Shown here in pieces: positions 38,382-46,503 of a stretch of DNA of 64,000 bases. The notes beneath the pieces are model-generated. The model saw only the letters and a list, made by a program, of their open reading frames with translations, was not told the origin of the DNA and did not search any database. This DNA comes from Candidatus Tenderia electrophaga (GTDB taxonomy: Bacteria; Pseudomonadota; Gammaproteobacteria; Tenderiales; Tenderiaceae). The position numbers and the translations under genes are program-made. The DNA lies in NCBI GenBank assembly GCA_001447805.1, contig CP013099.1, positions 1,674,001-1,738,000 on the forward strand, in the 5' to 3' direction. Each line of letters begins with the position of its first letter. Position 1 is the stretch's first letter.

Positions 38382-40607
38382 ATGGTCAGCGTAACCGGAT
38401 CAACAGGCAGCGACAACAGCAAACAGCAGATCGATGTTGATAAATGGTTGGCGTCGCTGCAAGACAGGTACTCTGCACACGGTTTCGATGTGATCCACCA
38501 GGCCACCGATATTGCCCTTAAGGCCCACGCCGGACAGCAGCGCATCTCCGGTGAACCCTATATCCAGCATTCGCTGGCGGTGGCTGACATCCTGGCCGGC
38601 ATTCGCATGGACTACGAGACCATCGCCGCCGCGGTGCTGCACGATGTGGTGGAGGATACCGACATCAGCCTCGACCAGGTGCGCCGCCAATTCGGGGATA
38701 ACATTGCCAATCTGGTGGACGGGGTCACCAAGATGATGGTGATCCAGACCTTCAAGGGCCTGCAAGAAATCAGTAAAAAGGAGAAACGCGAACGGGTCCA
38801 AGCCGAAAGCCTGCGCAAAATGCTGCTCGCCATGGTTGCGGATGTGCGTGTGGTGCTGATCAAGCTGGCCGACCGCACCCATAACATGCGCACGCTTGCG
38901 GCCTTGCCGCAAGACAAACAAAAACGCATCGCCACCGAGACCCTTGAAGTCTATGCGCCGCTGGCCAACCGCTTGGGCATGTGGCAGATCAAGTGGGAGT
39001 TGGAGGATCTCTCGTTTCGCTTTCTGAACCCCGAGCTCTACAAAGAAATCGCCAAGATGCTGGATGAACGGCGCGTCGATCGCCAGGAATTCATCACCAA
39101 TTTCATCCAGACCCTTGAGGGCGAACTAGGCAAGGTGCAGGTGAACGCTGAGATCAGCGGCCGGCCGAAACACATCTACAGCATTTACCGCAAGATGCAG
39201 CGCAAAAGCATCGATTATCACCAGGTCTACGACACCCGCGGCGTGCGCGTGTTGGTCGATACCATCCCCGAGTGTTACACCGTGCTAGGCATCGTCCACG
39301 CCCTGTGGCGCCACATCCCGGGCGAGTTCGACGACTACATCGCCACGCCCAAGCAGAACAACTACCAGTCCATCCATACCGCCGTGTTCGGGCCCGACGG
39401 CAAAGTGGTGGAGGTGCAAATCCGCACCCACAAGATGCATCAGGACAACGAACTGGGCGTGGCGTCCCATTGGCGTTACAAGGAAGGCGCCGAATACGAC
39501 CCCGGTTTCGAACGCAAGATCAACTGGTTGCGTCAGCTGCTTGACTGGAAGGAGGAGGTGGTGGACGCCGGCGAGTTTGTCGACCAATTCAAATCGGACG
39601 CCTTCGAGGATCGCATCTACGTCTTCACCCCCAAGGGCAATGTCATCGACCTGCCGGAAGGGGCGACGCCGCTGGATTTCGCCTACCATATCCACACCGA
39701 GGTCGGTCATCGCTGTCGCGGCGCCAAGGTCAACGGCCATATGGTGCCGCTGACCTACAAGCTCAAGACCGGCGAGCAGGTGGATATCCTAACCGTCAAA
39801 CGCGGCGAGCCCAGCCGCGACTGGCTAAACCTGGACCTGGGTTATCTCAAGACCAGCCGCGCGCGCAGCAAGGTGATGCATTTCTTCAAAATGCTCAACT
39901 TTGACAAGAACGTGGCCGACGGACGCAATCTGTTGGAAAAAGAACTCAACCGTCTCGGACTTACTGAAGTGAACTTTGAGCGTCTGGCGCGGCGCCTGAA
40001 TTTTCCCAAGCTGGAGGAGTTTCTCGCTGCCCTCGGGCGTAACGACCTCAAGATCAGCCGCGTGGTGCGACTGATTCAAGAAATTCGGCAGGAGGAGCAG
40101 ACCCGGGAGCAACCCGCCATCCAACCGCGCGCGCCGCAATCGGATAAGGGCGGCGGCGGTGATGTCACCATCGAAGGGGTGGGGGATCTACTGACCCAGA
40201 TTGCCAAATGCTGCAAGCCGGTGCCCGGCGACGAGATCGCCGGCTATATCACCAAGGGGCGGGGTATCAGCATCCATCGCAAGGACTGCGCCAATGTGCT
40301 GCGTTACATCAACCAATCGCCAGAGCGGCTGATCGATGTGGAGTGGAGCAGCAAGGGCACTGAGCAGGTCTATCCCGTGGATGTGCAGATCAAGGCCTTC
40401 GACCGTCAGGGCTTGTTGCGCGATGTGGCGGCGCTGCTGTCCAACGAAAAGGTCAATATCATCGCCGTCAATACCCTGTCCGAGCGCAAGAGTCACACCG
40501 CTAGCATGCTGCTGACCCTGGAGATCGACGATCTCAGTAGTTTAAGCAAAATACTATATAAGATCAGCAGTTTGCCTAATGTTCTTGAGGTAAAACGTAA
40601 ATCTTGA
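38382..40607 (+). CDS. relA: (p)ppGpp synthetase, RelA type with intact HD motifs
   Basis: A 741-residue stringent-response enzyme. The synthetase domain has the RelA-specific EFDD (in HIPGEFDDYIATPK) rather than the SpoT/Rel RxKD. TGS (about 405-465), zinc-finger-like (IAKCCKPVPGDEI) and C-terminal ACT (about 660-741) domains follow in RelA order. Unlike enteric RelA, the N-terminal HD domain retains hydrolase residues: Arg54, His63, HD at 87-88, ED at 91-92 and D164/N168 in LADRTHNMRTL. Thus it may be bifunctional. It starts 12 bases after the Lon-like gene. Confidence 0.92.
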   Translation: MVSVTGSTGSDNSKQQIDVDKWLASLQDRYSAHGFDVIHQATDIALKAHAGQQRISGEPYIQHSLAVADILAGIRMDYETIAAAVLHDVVEDTDISLDQVRRQFGDNIANLVDGVTKMMVIQTFKGLQEISKKEKRERVQAESLRKMLLAMVADVRVVLIKLADRTHNMRTLAALPQDKQKRIATETLEVYAPLANRLGMWQIKWELEDLSFRFLNPELYKEIAKMLDERRVDRQEFITNFIQTLEGELGKVQVNAEISGRPKHIYSIYRKMQRKSIDYHQVYDTRGVRVLVDTIPECYTVLGIVHALWRHIPGEFDDYIATPKQNNYQSIHTAVFGPDGKVVEVQIRTHKMHQDNELGVASHWRYKEGAEYDPGFERKINWLRQLLDWKEEVVDAGEFVDQFKSDAFEDRIYVFTPKGNVIDLPEGATPLDFAYHIHTEVGHRCRGAKVNGHMVPLTYKLKTGEQVDILTVKRGEPSRDWLNLDLGYLKTSRARSKVMHFFKMLNFDKNVADGRNLLEKELNRLGLTEVNFERLARRLNFPKLEEFLAALGRNDLKISRVVRLIQEIRQEEQTREQPAIQPRAPQSDKGGGGDVTIEGVGDLLTQIAKCCKPVPGDEIAGYITKGRGISIHRKDCANVLRYINQSPERLIDVEWSSKGTEQVYPVDVQIKAFDRQGLLRDVAALLSNEKVNIIAVNTLSERKSHTASMLLTLEIDDLSSLSKILYKISSLPNVLEVKRKS

Positions 40608-40619
40608 TGGGGGGAGGGC

Positions 40620-40640
40620 CCGGACCGGTCTTCGGTCCGG
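40620..40640. terminator. GC-rich hairpin between relA and a convergent small gene
   Basis: An 8-base perfect stem (40620-40627 with 40633-40640) and loop GTCTT, 13 bases after the relA stop. No T run follows on either strand, so termination would need help. Confidence 0.45.
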
Positions 40641-40651
40641 ACCGCTGGGCA

Positions 40652-40942
40652 TCAATCGTAGTATTCGCTCATATCGAAGGCTTCGCTGCCCGGCGCGCCG
40701 CCCAGTTCGTAGAAATCCAGTTCGTTGAGGTCCTCGTCCAGTTGTTCCAGCCATTCCTCGTTGGGTTCGATCTCTTCGGCGCCGAGTTTGGCCCAGATAT
40801 CGCTATCCAAGCCCTCAAAGCTGCCGTCGGCATACTGAATTTGGATGAAGCCCTCGTCCAGATCGGCGGCGGTAACGCGAAAAGTCTGGGAATCCGGGGT
40901 CTTATACCAGGAATTAATCATCGGTTCTGCAAGCTGTGACAT
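40652..40942 (-). CDS. Small acidic protein, DUF6763-like
   Basis: A 96-residue acidic protein. ATG 40942 has GGAGG 6 bases upstream. Its INSWYKTPDSQTFRVTAADLDEGFIQIQYADGSFEGLD part and the acidic tail look like a small family I recall as DUF6763; this is from memory. There are no cysteines or membrane segments. It points towards relA. Function unknown. Confidence 0.65.
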   Translation of the reverse strand: MSQLAEPMINSWYKTPDSQTFRVTAADLDEGFIQIQYADGSFEGLDSDIWAKLGAEEIEPNEEWLEQLDEDLNELDFYELGGAPGSEAFDMSEYYD

Positions 40943-41324
40943 TTCAAACCTCCTAAACACAACGGTACTGCAAGGATCCGCGGCCATTTCCTTAGGCGAT
41001 CAATGCACTGCTTGTGCGCTGGGTCGTGCGGATTCCCCAGCAAATCTATAGGTCTTAGACTCACCAATGGTATCGGCACGAATATTAGGGCGCTTTAATG
41101 GATTAACGCCGAATTTTCGCATGTGTATAGGGGAAGCCCGCCATCGCGGGATTACGCTTGATGTGGGATCGGTTAACCACAAATTGTCTAGGCGCGACCA
41201 GTGAAATCTATTTATACTGTCATTGAAAAGGCTTCAAAAAACCCGTCAGTCACTGAGCTGGCGCCCGCGCCTGGGAGACGGGCCTGACAGGTCGGGCGAA
41301 TCCTAAAACCGTAAGGAGAACCCT

Positions 41325-41696
41325 ATGAAACTACCGCTGCAGATTACCTCCCGCAATGTGTCGCTTTCTGAAACTGCCGAGCAGGCGATACATGAAAAAG
41401 CAGCGAAGCTTGACCAGTTCTATGATCGCATCATGGGCTGTCGGGTTTTGGTAGAGGCGCCGCACCGTCACCAGCATCAAGGCAACCAGTACAACGTGCG
41501 TCTTGATATCACCGTGCCCGGTGCCGAGATCGTCATCAAGCGTGAAGAAAACGAAGACCTTTACGTTGCGATTCGTGACGCCTTCGAAGCCGCGCAGCGC
41601 AAAGTGAAAGAGTTCTCCAGCAAGCAAAAGGCTATGAAGGGTGCGGAACGAATTCCGCTGGTCGATCCGGCCGCGGTTCAGGCCGCCGAGCGCTGA
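41325..41696 (+). CDS. hpf: Ribosome hibernation promoting factor (short HPF/RaiA family)
   Basis: A 123-residue protein of the HPF/YfiA family that binds the 30S decoding region to inactivate ribosomes in stationary phase. It shows the typical start (PLQITSRNVSLSETAEQAI), the RVLVEAPHRHQHQGNQYNVRLDITVPGAEIVI strands and a helix (LYVAIRDAFEAAQRKVKEF). The C-terminal extension of about 20 residues lacks the long-HPF dimerisation domain. AAGGAG precedes the ATG. The leader upstream (41050-41324) has a CCCGC/GCGGG hairpin near 41137-41150 but no clear promoter. A terminator follows. Confidence 0.92.
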   Translation: MKLPLQITSRNVSLSETAEQAIHEKAAKLDQFYDRIMGCRVLVEAPHRHQHQGNQYNVRLDITVPGAEIVIKREENEDLYVAIRDAFEAAQRKVKEFSSKQKAMKGAERIPLVDPAAVQAAER

Positions 41697-41713
41697 ACGC
41701 AATCCAATCCGCC

Positions 41714-41738
41714 GCCGGGGCGCAATGCCCCGGCTTTT
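41714..41738. terminator. Intrinsic terminator between hpf and the nitroreductase gene
   Basis: An 8-base perfect stem (41714-41721 with 41727-41734), loop GCAAT, then TTTT. It serves two convergent genes. Confidence 0.8.
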
Positions 41739-41741
41739 CTC

Positions 41742-42341
41742 TCAGAAAGAATCCGTGACCAGAACGTCTTCCACCGACAGCAAGCCCGGCCGCGCATAGG
41801 GGGGCTTGAGCGCTCTGCCGAAGGCGATCACCATGCACAGTGCATGATCCTCAGGCAGTTTGACGATGTCTGCCATACGCTGCTCGTCGCAGGCCATGGC
41901 GCAAGATTCCAGACCCATGTCCTGAGCCTTCAGCATCAGGGTCATGGCGGCCATGGAGGCGGAGCGCATGGCTTCGTCACGCTCCAATTGCGGGTTATCG
42001 GCATAGGTCTGCAGGGTGTTGTCGATCATGTGTTTGGCGACCTCGGCCGGGGCATTGGCCCAGTAACGCTCAGGGGATTTTTGCCAAGCCTTTAGATCCA
42101 GGCACACCAGCAACACCAGCGCGGCGTCAGTGACTTGAGGTTGAAACCAAACGGCCTCACTGGCCTGTCCCAATACCGCCGGGTCGCGCAGCCAGACGAA
42201 GCGCCAATGCTGAATATTGAAGGCGGAAGGCGAAAGATTGGCCGCCTCAACCAGTTCGCGCACCTCGGCATCGGAGATTTTATAAGCCGGATCAAACAGA
42301 CTGACGGAACGCCGGCGTTGGATGGCGTCAGAGACATTCAC
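41742..42341 (-). CDS. Nitroreductase-family flavoprotein
   Basis: A 199-residue FMN-dependent oxidoreductase fold protein, starting with GTG at 42341 (AGGGTAAG upstream). The FMN-binding start DAIQRRRSVSLFDPAYKI, the ANLSPSAFNIQHWRFVWL segment and the CxxxFGRALKPP-like end (MVIAFGRALKPP) fit the family. It reduces nitro compounds, quinones or other electrophiles with NAD(P)H; the substrate is not known. Confidence 0.9.
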   Translation of the reverse strand: MNVSDAIQRRRSVSLFDPAYKISDAEVRELVEAANLSPSAFNIQHWRFVWLRDPAVLGQASEAVWFQPQVTDAALVLLVCLDLKAWQKSPERYWANAPAEVAKHMIDNTLQTYADNPQLERDEAMRSASMAAMTLMLKAQDMGLESCAMACDEQRMADIVKLPEDHALCMVIAFGRALKPPYARPGLLSVEDVLVTDSF

Positions 42342-42433
42342 TGATACTTACCCTAATTTACGTATGATTTGGCGCAAGAGGGTACCACATCGGCCCGGTG
42401 GTTTGGCGTGGAGCTTCATTTCGGCTGCCGGCC

Positions 42434-42865
42434 TCAGGGCGACAGAAAGACCGCCACCTCGCGCAGCATCCCGCCGTTGGCCCATCGCAGCGAGATGACG
42501 AATTCCAGCAGCGGTTCACGGATGACATTGGTGGATGTCAATAGAATATGGGCGACGTCGCCGTGTTTGACCACCGCGAACCTTAGCGAATAAAGCAATT
42601 CGTCATGTTCGATACCGGCCCGCTGGAAAGCCGCTTCGGTACCCAAACCGACCTCCAAGTCCGCCAGTTCGGCGGCGTTGGCTGAGAGCGGGATGATCGC
42701 CTGCAGCGGTGCATTCAGCCGCGATTGAACCTCGAGCTCGCCCAGGCTTAGGGCGCCGGCGCTGGCCGGTGTCAGATATAACATAATGCCCAGCAGCCCG
42801 AGCCATGGGTGGGCTAAGGTGCGGCAATCCGTTCGCATTTTCCAACGTCCGAGGCGGGTAATCAT
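42434..42865 (-). CDS. Stand-alone FimV N-terminal domain protein
   Basis: A 143-residue protein. A signal peptide (about residues 10-35, ending ASAG) is followed by a mature part LSLGELEVQSRLNAPLQAIIPL... and REPLLEFVISLRWANGGMLREVAVFLSP, which is the conserved FimV/HubP N-terminal periplasmic domain. FimV is normally about 700-900 residues with a LysM, a membrane helix and a TPR tail; all of that is missing and the frame ends right where the domain does. It could be a truncated duplicate or a real single-domain relative. Confidence 0.75.
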   Translation of the reverse strand: MITRLGRWKMRTDCRTLAHPWLGLLGIMLYLTPASAGALSLGELEVQSRLNAPLQAIIPLSANAAELADLEVGLGTEAAFQRAGIEHDELLYSLRFAVVKHGDVAHILLTSTNVIREPLLEFVISLRWANGGMLREVAVFLSP

Positions 42866-43086
42866 GAGGCAGGCATCCTATATCAAAACAATGTGCAATT
42901 CGGTGTACTTTACCCTATACTGAAGACGGAAGGCAGGTGCTTGTGCTCGCAGCAGGCGCCGGCCAAACGCGCCGCGTGAATCACTGCCGCACCGGTCCTC
43001 ATCAGTGCGAAGATTATTCAGCGCCAGTCTTACCTACAGTCCCGATCCGTGTTAAAAAGATGATTTACCGGAGTAAGGGATCCCCA

Positions 43087-43467
43087 ATGAACACGCAATT
43101 CATCGCTGCAGCGCTGGCTGCCGTTATCGCTATCACCCCCACCATGCTATTGGCTGCCGACGATCTGCCGAGCTTGACTGTCGCCGAGATTTTCGCCCAA
43201 CAGGGCCAAATCGCCGGCAAGCGTATTCATATCAGCGGCAAAGTGGTGAAGGTCAACAACAACATCATGGGCAAGAATTTTCTTCACATTCAGGACGGTA
43301 CCGGTGGCGAAGGCAGCAACGACATCACTGTGACCAGTCAGCAGACCGCCAGCGTGGGGGACAGGGTTGAGGTGGACGCGCTCGTGACCGTCGATCGTGA
43401 CTTCGGCATGGGGTACAGCTATGCGGTGATCTTGGAGGAGGCGAGCCTCAGCCCCGCCGCACCGTAA
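43087..43467 (+). CDS. Exported OB-fold protein (NrfJ-like)
   Basis: A 126-residue protein. The start at 43087 gives a signal peptide (MNTQFIAAALAAVIAITPTMLLA). The mature part GKRIHISGKVVKVNNNIMGKNFLHIQDGTG and VGDRVEVDALVTVDRDFGMGYSYAVILEEA has the strand pattern of periplasmic OB-fold proteins such as those seen with NrfJ-type maturation or nucleotide-binding-like genes. No heme or metal motif is seen. An intrinsic terminator follows. A partner gene is not obvious. Confidence 0.7.
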   Translation: MNTQFIAAALAAVIAITPTMLLAADDLPSLTVAEIFAQQGQIAGKRIHISGKVVKVNNNIMGKNFLHIQDGTGGEGSNDITVTSQQTASVGDRVEVDALVTVDRDFGMGYSYAVILEEASLSPAAP

Positions 43468-43482
43468 TCCCTGCACATAACA

Positions 43483-43520
43483 AAGCCCGCCCGGGATAGT
43501 GCCGCGGGCGGGCTTGTTGT
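43483..43520 (+). terminator. Intrinsic terminator after the OB-fold gene
   Basis: An 11-base inverted repeat (43483-43493 with 43505-43515) followed by GTTGTT. A strong GC-rich stem with a weak T tract. Confidence 0.75.
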
Positions 43521-43589
43521 TAAACATTCCGCGTAGTATTGCGGAATAAAGCGGTAGAATAATTATCTTGTTGCGGATCTACAGGCCTA

Positions 43590-43691
43590 CTACAAGAGCC
43601 GCACAAACATAAAGACGCTAGCGAGCAGGCAAATGACCACCACCCCCGTGGCGGCGTAACTGGCAGAGCTTTCCGGGACACGATTGTGCAT
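43590..43691 (-). CDS. 33-residue single-pass membrane peptide
   Basis: An ORF too short for standard prediction. GGAGG lies 8 bases before ATG 43691; the peptide is about 33 residues, with a polar N-terminus (MHNRVPESSASYA) and a hydrophobic helix (ATGVVVICLLASVFMFV), then RLL and two consecutive stops. The good ribosome site, helix and double TAG support translation. It lies between the OB-fold gene terminator and the exported methyltransferase gene, on the opposite strand. Function unknown. Confidence 0.55.
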   Translation of the reverse strand: MHNRVPESSASYAATGVVVICLLASVFMFVRLL

Positions 43692-43952
43692 GAGTTTGTC
43701 CTCCGCACATTACCGTTAAAAGATCACAACTCGATCATGGGCCGCAGCGGGCCTCCCCGCGACTGCGCCATGCTTGAAAAAAATAGTTGGGAATTGGCCA
43801 ATATGCAAGCTGAGCGCGGCAGACCATAGCCGCAATGGCTTGGCATAGGCGATCCCGGCATTTAAGCTTGTTGTTGATCCATTGATTTGGCCCATTGGCT
43901 GGACGAGAATTGCCATGGGTCCAAACCGGCCACCGCGACAGGAGCCCCTGCA

Positions 43953-44795
43953 ATGAACCGAAGACTTAATGTTGAATTCAGCCGTATCCTCATAATAGCG
44001 CTTAGCGCCGGTGCGCTGTTCGCCATGTCGGCAGCAGTCAACGCGCAAGACACTCAAGAAAAGCTGCGCGCTATCCTCGACGCCGAGCACCGCTCGGCTG
44101 CCCACCAGGCGCGCGATAAGTATCGGCATCCCGTTGAAACGCTAAGCTTTTTCGGTATCGAAGATGATATGACGGTGGTCGAGGTCTTTCCCGGTCGCGG
44201 GTGGTATACCGAAATCCTGGCGCCGTTTCTTAAGGACCACGGCCGCTTTTACGCCGCCGGCAACGATCCCGATTCCCGTTCTGAATTCGCACGTAAGAGC
44301 ACACAGCGCTTTAAACAAAAAATGGCGTCGCATGACGTCTTTAACCGAGTGAATATCACTGTGCTCGCGCCGCCCGATAAAACCGCCATTGCTCCGGCGG
44401 GAAGCGCGGACATGGTGCTTACCTTCCGCAATATCCACAACTGGATGGCCGGCGGATACGCCGATCAGGTCTTCAGTGCCATGTATGAGGCGCTCAAGCC
44501 CGGCGGTGTGCTCGGTGTAGTGGAACATCGCGGTGACCCGAGCACCCCCCAAGACCCCGAGGCGCGCAGCGGCTACGTCAACCAGGCCTATGCCATTAAG
44601 CTGGCCGAGGATGCCGGCTTCGAATTCGTCGGCAGTGCCGAGATCAACGCCAACCCCAAGGACAGCAAGCATCACCCCAAAGGCGTGTGGACCTTGCCAC
44701 CAAGCTTAACGCTGGGAGAGACCGATCGCGAGAAATATCTGGCCATCGGCGAGAGTGATCGCATGACCTTGAAGTTTATCAAGCCGGAGGAGTAA
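43953..44795 (+). CDS. Exported class I methyltransferase-like protein
   Basis: A 280-residue protein; ATG 43953 follows AGGAG at good spacing and starts a signal peptide (about 1-32, ending AVNAQ). The mature part has the Rossmann SAM-binding motif as VVEVFPGRGWYTEILAPFL and an acidic-loop segment, PAGSADMVLTFRNIHNWMAGG, plus a typical LKPGGVLGVVEHR strand. This matches predicted methyltransferases with signal peptides (COG4798 type). SAM is a cytoplasmic cofactor, so either the helix is an anchor or the activity has changed. Confidence 0.75.
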   Translation: MNRRLNVEFSRILIIALSAGALFAMSAAVNAQDTQEKLRAILDAEHRSAAHQARDKYRHPVETLSFFGIEDDMTVVEVFPGRGWYTEILAPFLKDHGRFYAAGNDPDSRSEFARKSTQRFKQKMASHDVFNRVNITVLAPPDKTAIAPAGSADMVLTFRNIHNWMAGGYADQVFSAMYEALKPGGVLGVVEHRGDPSTPQDPEARSGYVNQAYAIKLAEDAGFEFVGSAEINANPKDSKHHPKGVWTLPPSLTLGETDREKYLAIGESDRMTLKFIKPEE

Positions 44796-45074
44796 TCGGC
44801 GGTCATTTCCACTTCGATAACGAGCGTTACCGATGCGCCGCAAGACTTGTCATAATCGCCGCCGGGTATAAGCGAATCGCCACTCAATTCCCCCGCCTGG
44901 CCATTATCCGCCGCTGTGGTGTGTTACGGCTGCCGTCATCTTGGTGTTGGTACTGGTTGCGGTGTTCGGGCGTCGCTTTCTACTCTGCTGATTGGTGACG
45001 AATCCAGCCAACGACTGACGTAAAAGTTGCTACCATAGGCAGCAAGTAAGTCGGCGTAACCTAAGGAGTCATTT

Positions 45075-45374
45075 ATGGATATGGACATGGAAGATCGCGG
45101 CAATGAACCCGGTATATGGCGCCGCGGCTTGTTCATGCTGTTGTTTGCCGTTTGTCTGTGGGTCGCCAAATTCGTCGCTGCAGTGGTGATCGTGTTTCAA
45201 TTTTTCAATGTCGTCATTACCGGTTCGGTCAATGAGAAGTTGTTGTGGTTCGGACAGAGCCTGAGTCTCTATCACTACCAGGTGCTGCGCTTTTTGACCT
45301 TTAACAGCGAGGAACATCCTTACCCCCTCGGCGACTGGCCCGCGGGCGGGTCGCCGCTGTTTGAGGAGGACTAG
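45075..45374 (+). CDS. DUF4389 membrane protein
   Basis: A 99-residue inner-membrane protein with two hydrophobic segments (about residues 17-50) and the conserved WFGQSLSLYHYQVLRFLTFNSEEHPYPL segment of DUF4389. GGAG lies 8 bases before the ATG. The preceding gap 44796-45074 (279 bases) has an in-frame hydrophobic run but no start codon and is treated as non-coding. Function unknown. Confidence 0.8.
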   Translation: MDMDMEDRGNEPGIWRRGLFMLLFAVCLWVAKFVAAVVIVFQFFNVVITGSVNEKLLWFGQSLSLYHYQVLRFLTFNSEEHPYPLGDWPAGGSPLFEED

Positions 45375-45432
45375 TCCAAGCCGCGTATCGGTCACCGTTG
45401 CATCTCCCCGTCTGGTGTTAGGTGGCACTTGA

Positions 45433-46308
45433 GTGGAGTGGTTCTCGCTGTCATTGCTATGCGCCTTGAGCCTGGCCTCCACCGATGCCTTCACCAAGAT
45501 GCGTCTGCAGGGATATTCGGGCAGCGAGATGATGCTGGTCCGATTCCTGGTGACCGGCGTGCTGCTGGCGCCCTTGTTGTTGTATTTCCCCTTGCCGTCT
45601 GCGCCGTGGGCATTCTGGGCTTGGATGGCGCTGCTGGTGCCGCTGGAGTTGCTGGCCATATACCTGTACATGCAGGCGATACGGGACGCGCCGCTTTATC
45701 AGACCCTGCCGTACCTCGCTTTTACACCCGTGTTCATTATTCTCACCGGCTGGTGGGTGTTGGACGAGCGCGTCTCCCTGCTGGGTGCGATCGGCATCGT
45801 CTTGGTGGTCGTGGGCGCCTACCTGCTGAATATCGATAAGCTGCACCGTAACGGACGCCGATTGTGGTACGAACCCCTGCGTGCCATTGTCTACCGGCAG
45901 AGTTCACGGCGTATGTTGATGGTGGCCGTGATCTACAGCCTGACCTCGGTGGGCGGCAAGGCCGCCATGCTGTATGTGGGCACAATGAATTTCGCCGTCT
46001 TCTATTTTGTCGTGCTCGGTGCGGCGGCATTCTTGGCGGTGGCGCTGCTGCGGCCGGTCAGTTTGCGGGTGCTGACGCGGCAACCGGCTTGGCATCTGTT
46101 GATCGGGGCCTTGTTCGCATTGATGGTGGTGACCCACTTTCTAGCCCTGTCCAAGGTCGAGGCCGCCTATATGATCGCGGTGAAACGCACCAGTCTGCTG
46201 TTCGGCATACTCTATGGGGCCTGGTTGTTCCATGAAAAACAACTGGCGCGCAACTTCTCATCCGCCGCCTTGATGGTCGTGGGTGTGGCCTTGATCCTGC
46301 TGGCCTGA
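45433..46308 (+). CDS. EamA/DMT-family permease
   Basis: A 291-residue membrane protein starting with GTG at 45433. About ten hydrophobic helices form two EamA repeats; the second repeat contains ALSKVEAAYMIAVKRTSLLFGILYG. The drug/metabolite transporter family exports many small molecules and the cargo is not known. It lies in the same direction as DUF4389 with a 58-base gap. Confidence 0.82.
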   Translation: MEWFSLSLLCALSLASTDAFTKMRLQGYSGSEMMLVRFLVTGVLLAPLLLYFPLPSAPWAFWAWMALLVPLELLAIYLYMQAIRDAPLYQTLPYLAFTPVFIILTGWWVLDERVSLLGAIGIVLVVVGAYLLNIDKLHRNGRRLWYEPLRAIVYRQSSRRMLMVAVIYSLTSVGGKAAMLYVGTMNFAVFYFVVLGAAAFLAVALLRPVSLRVLTRQPAWHLLIGALFALMVVTHFLALSKVEAAYMIAVKRTSLLFGILYGAWLFHEKQLARNFSSAALMVVGVALILLA

Positions 46309-46503
46309 CGCGGTGGTCCGCCCCGCCATGCCTTTATTTCCTCAGCGTATTTGATGATATTGCCCCGGCTATAGGGCGGTTTGGCCATGACTCACGCTAT
46401 GCATCCATCATATACTTGGGTGTAACAGGCACTGCCAGCCGGACACCGGCAGTGGGGAATCATCTTCCGCTAAAGCAAAAAATTCAAAAACTGGAGTATG
46501 AGG

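Noticed and set aside
44870-44990. Hydrophobic reading frame between the methyltransferase and DUF4389 genes
   Set aside because: It has no start codon or ribosome site after its upstream stop, so it is not called a gene.
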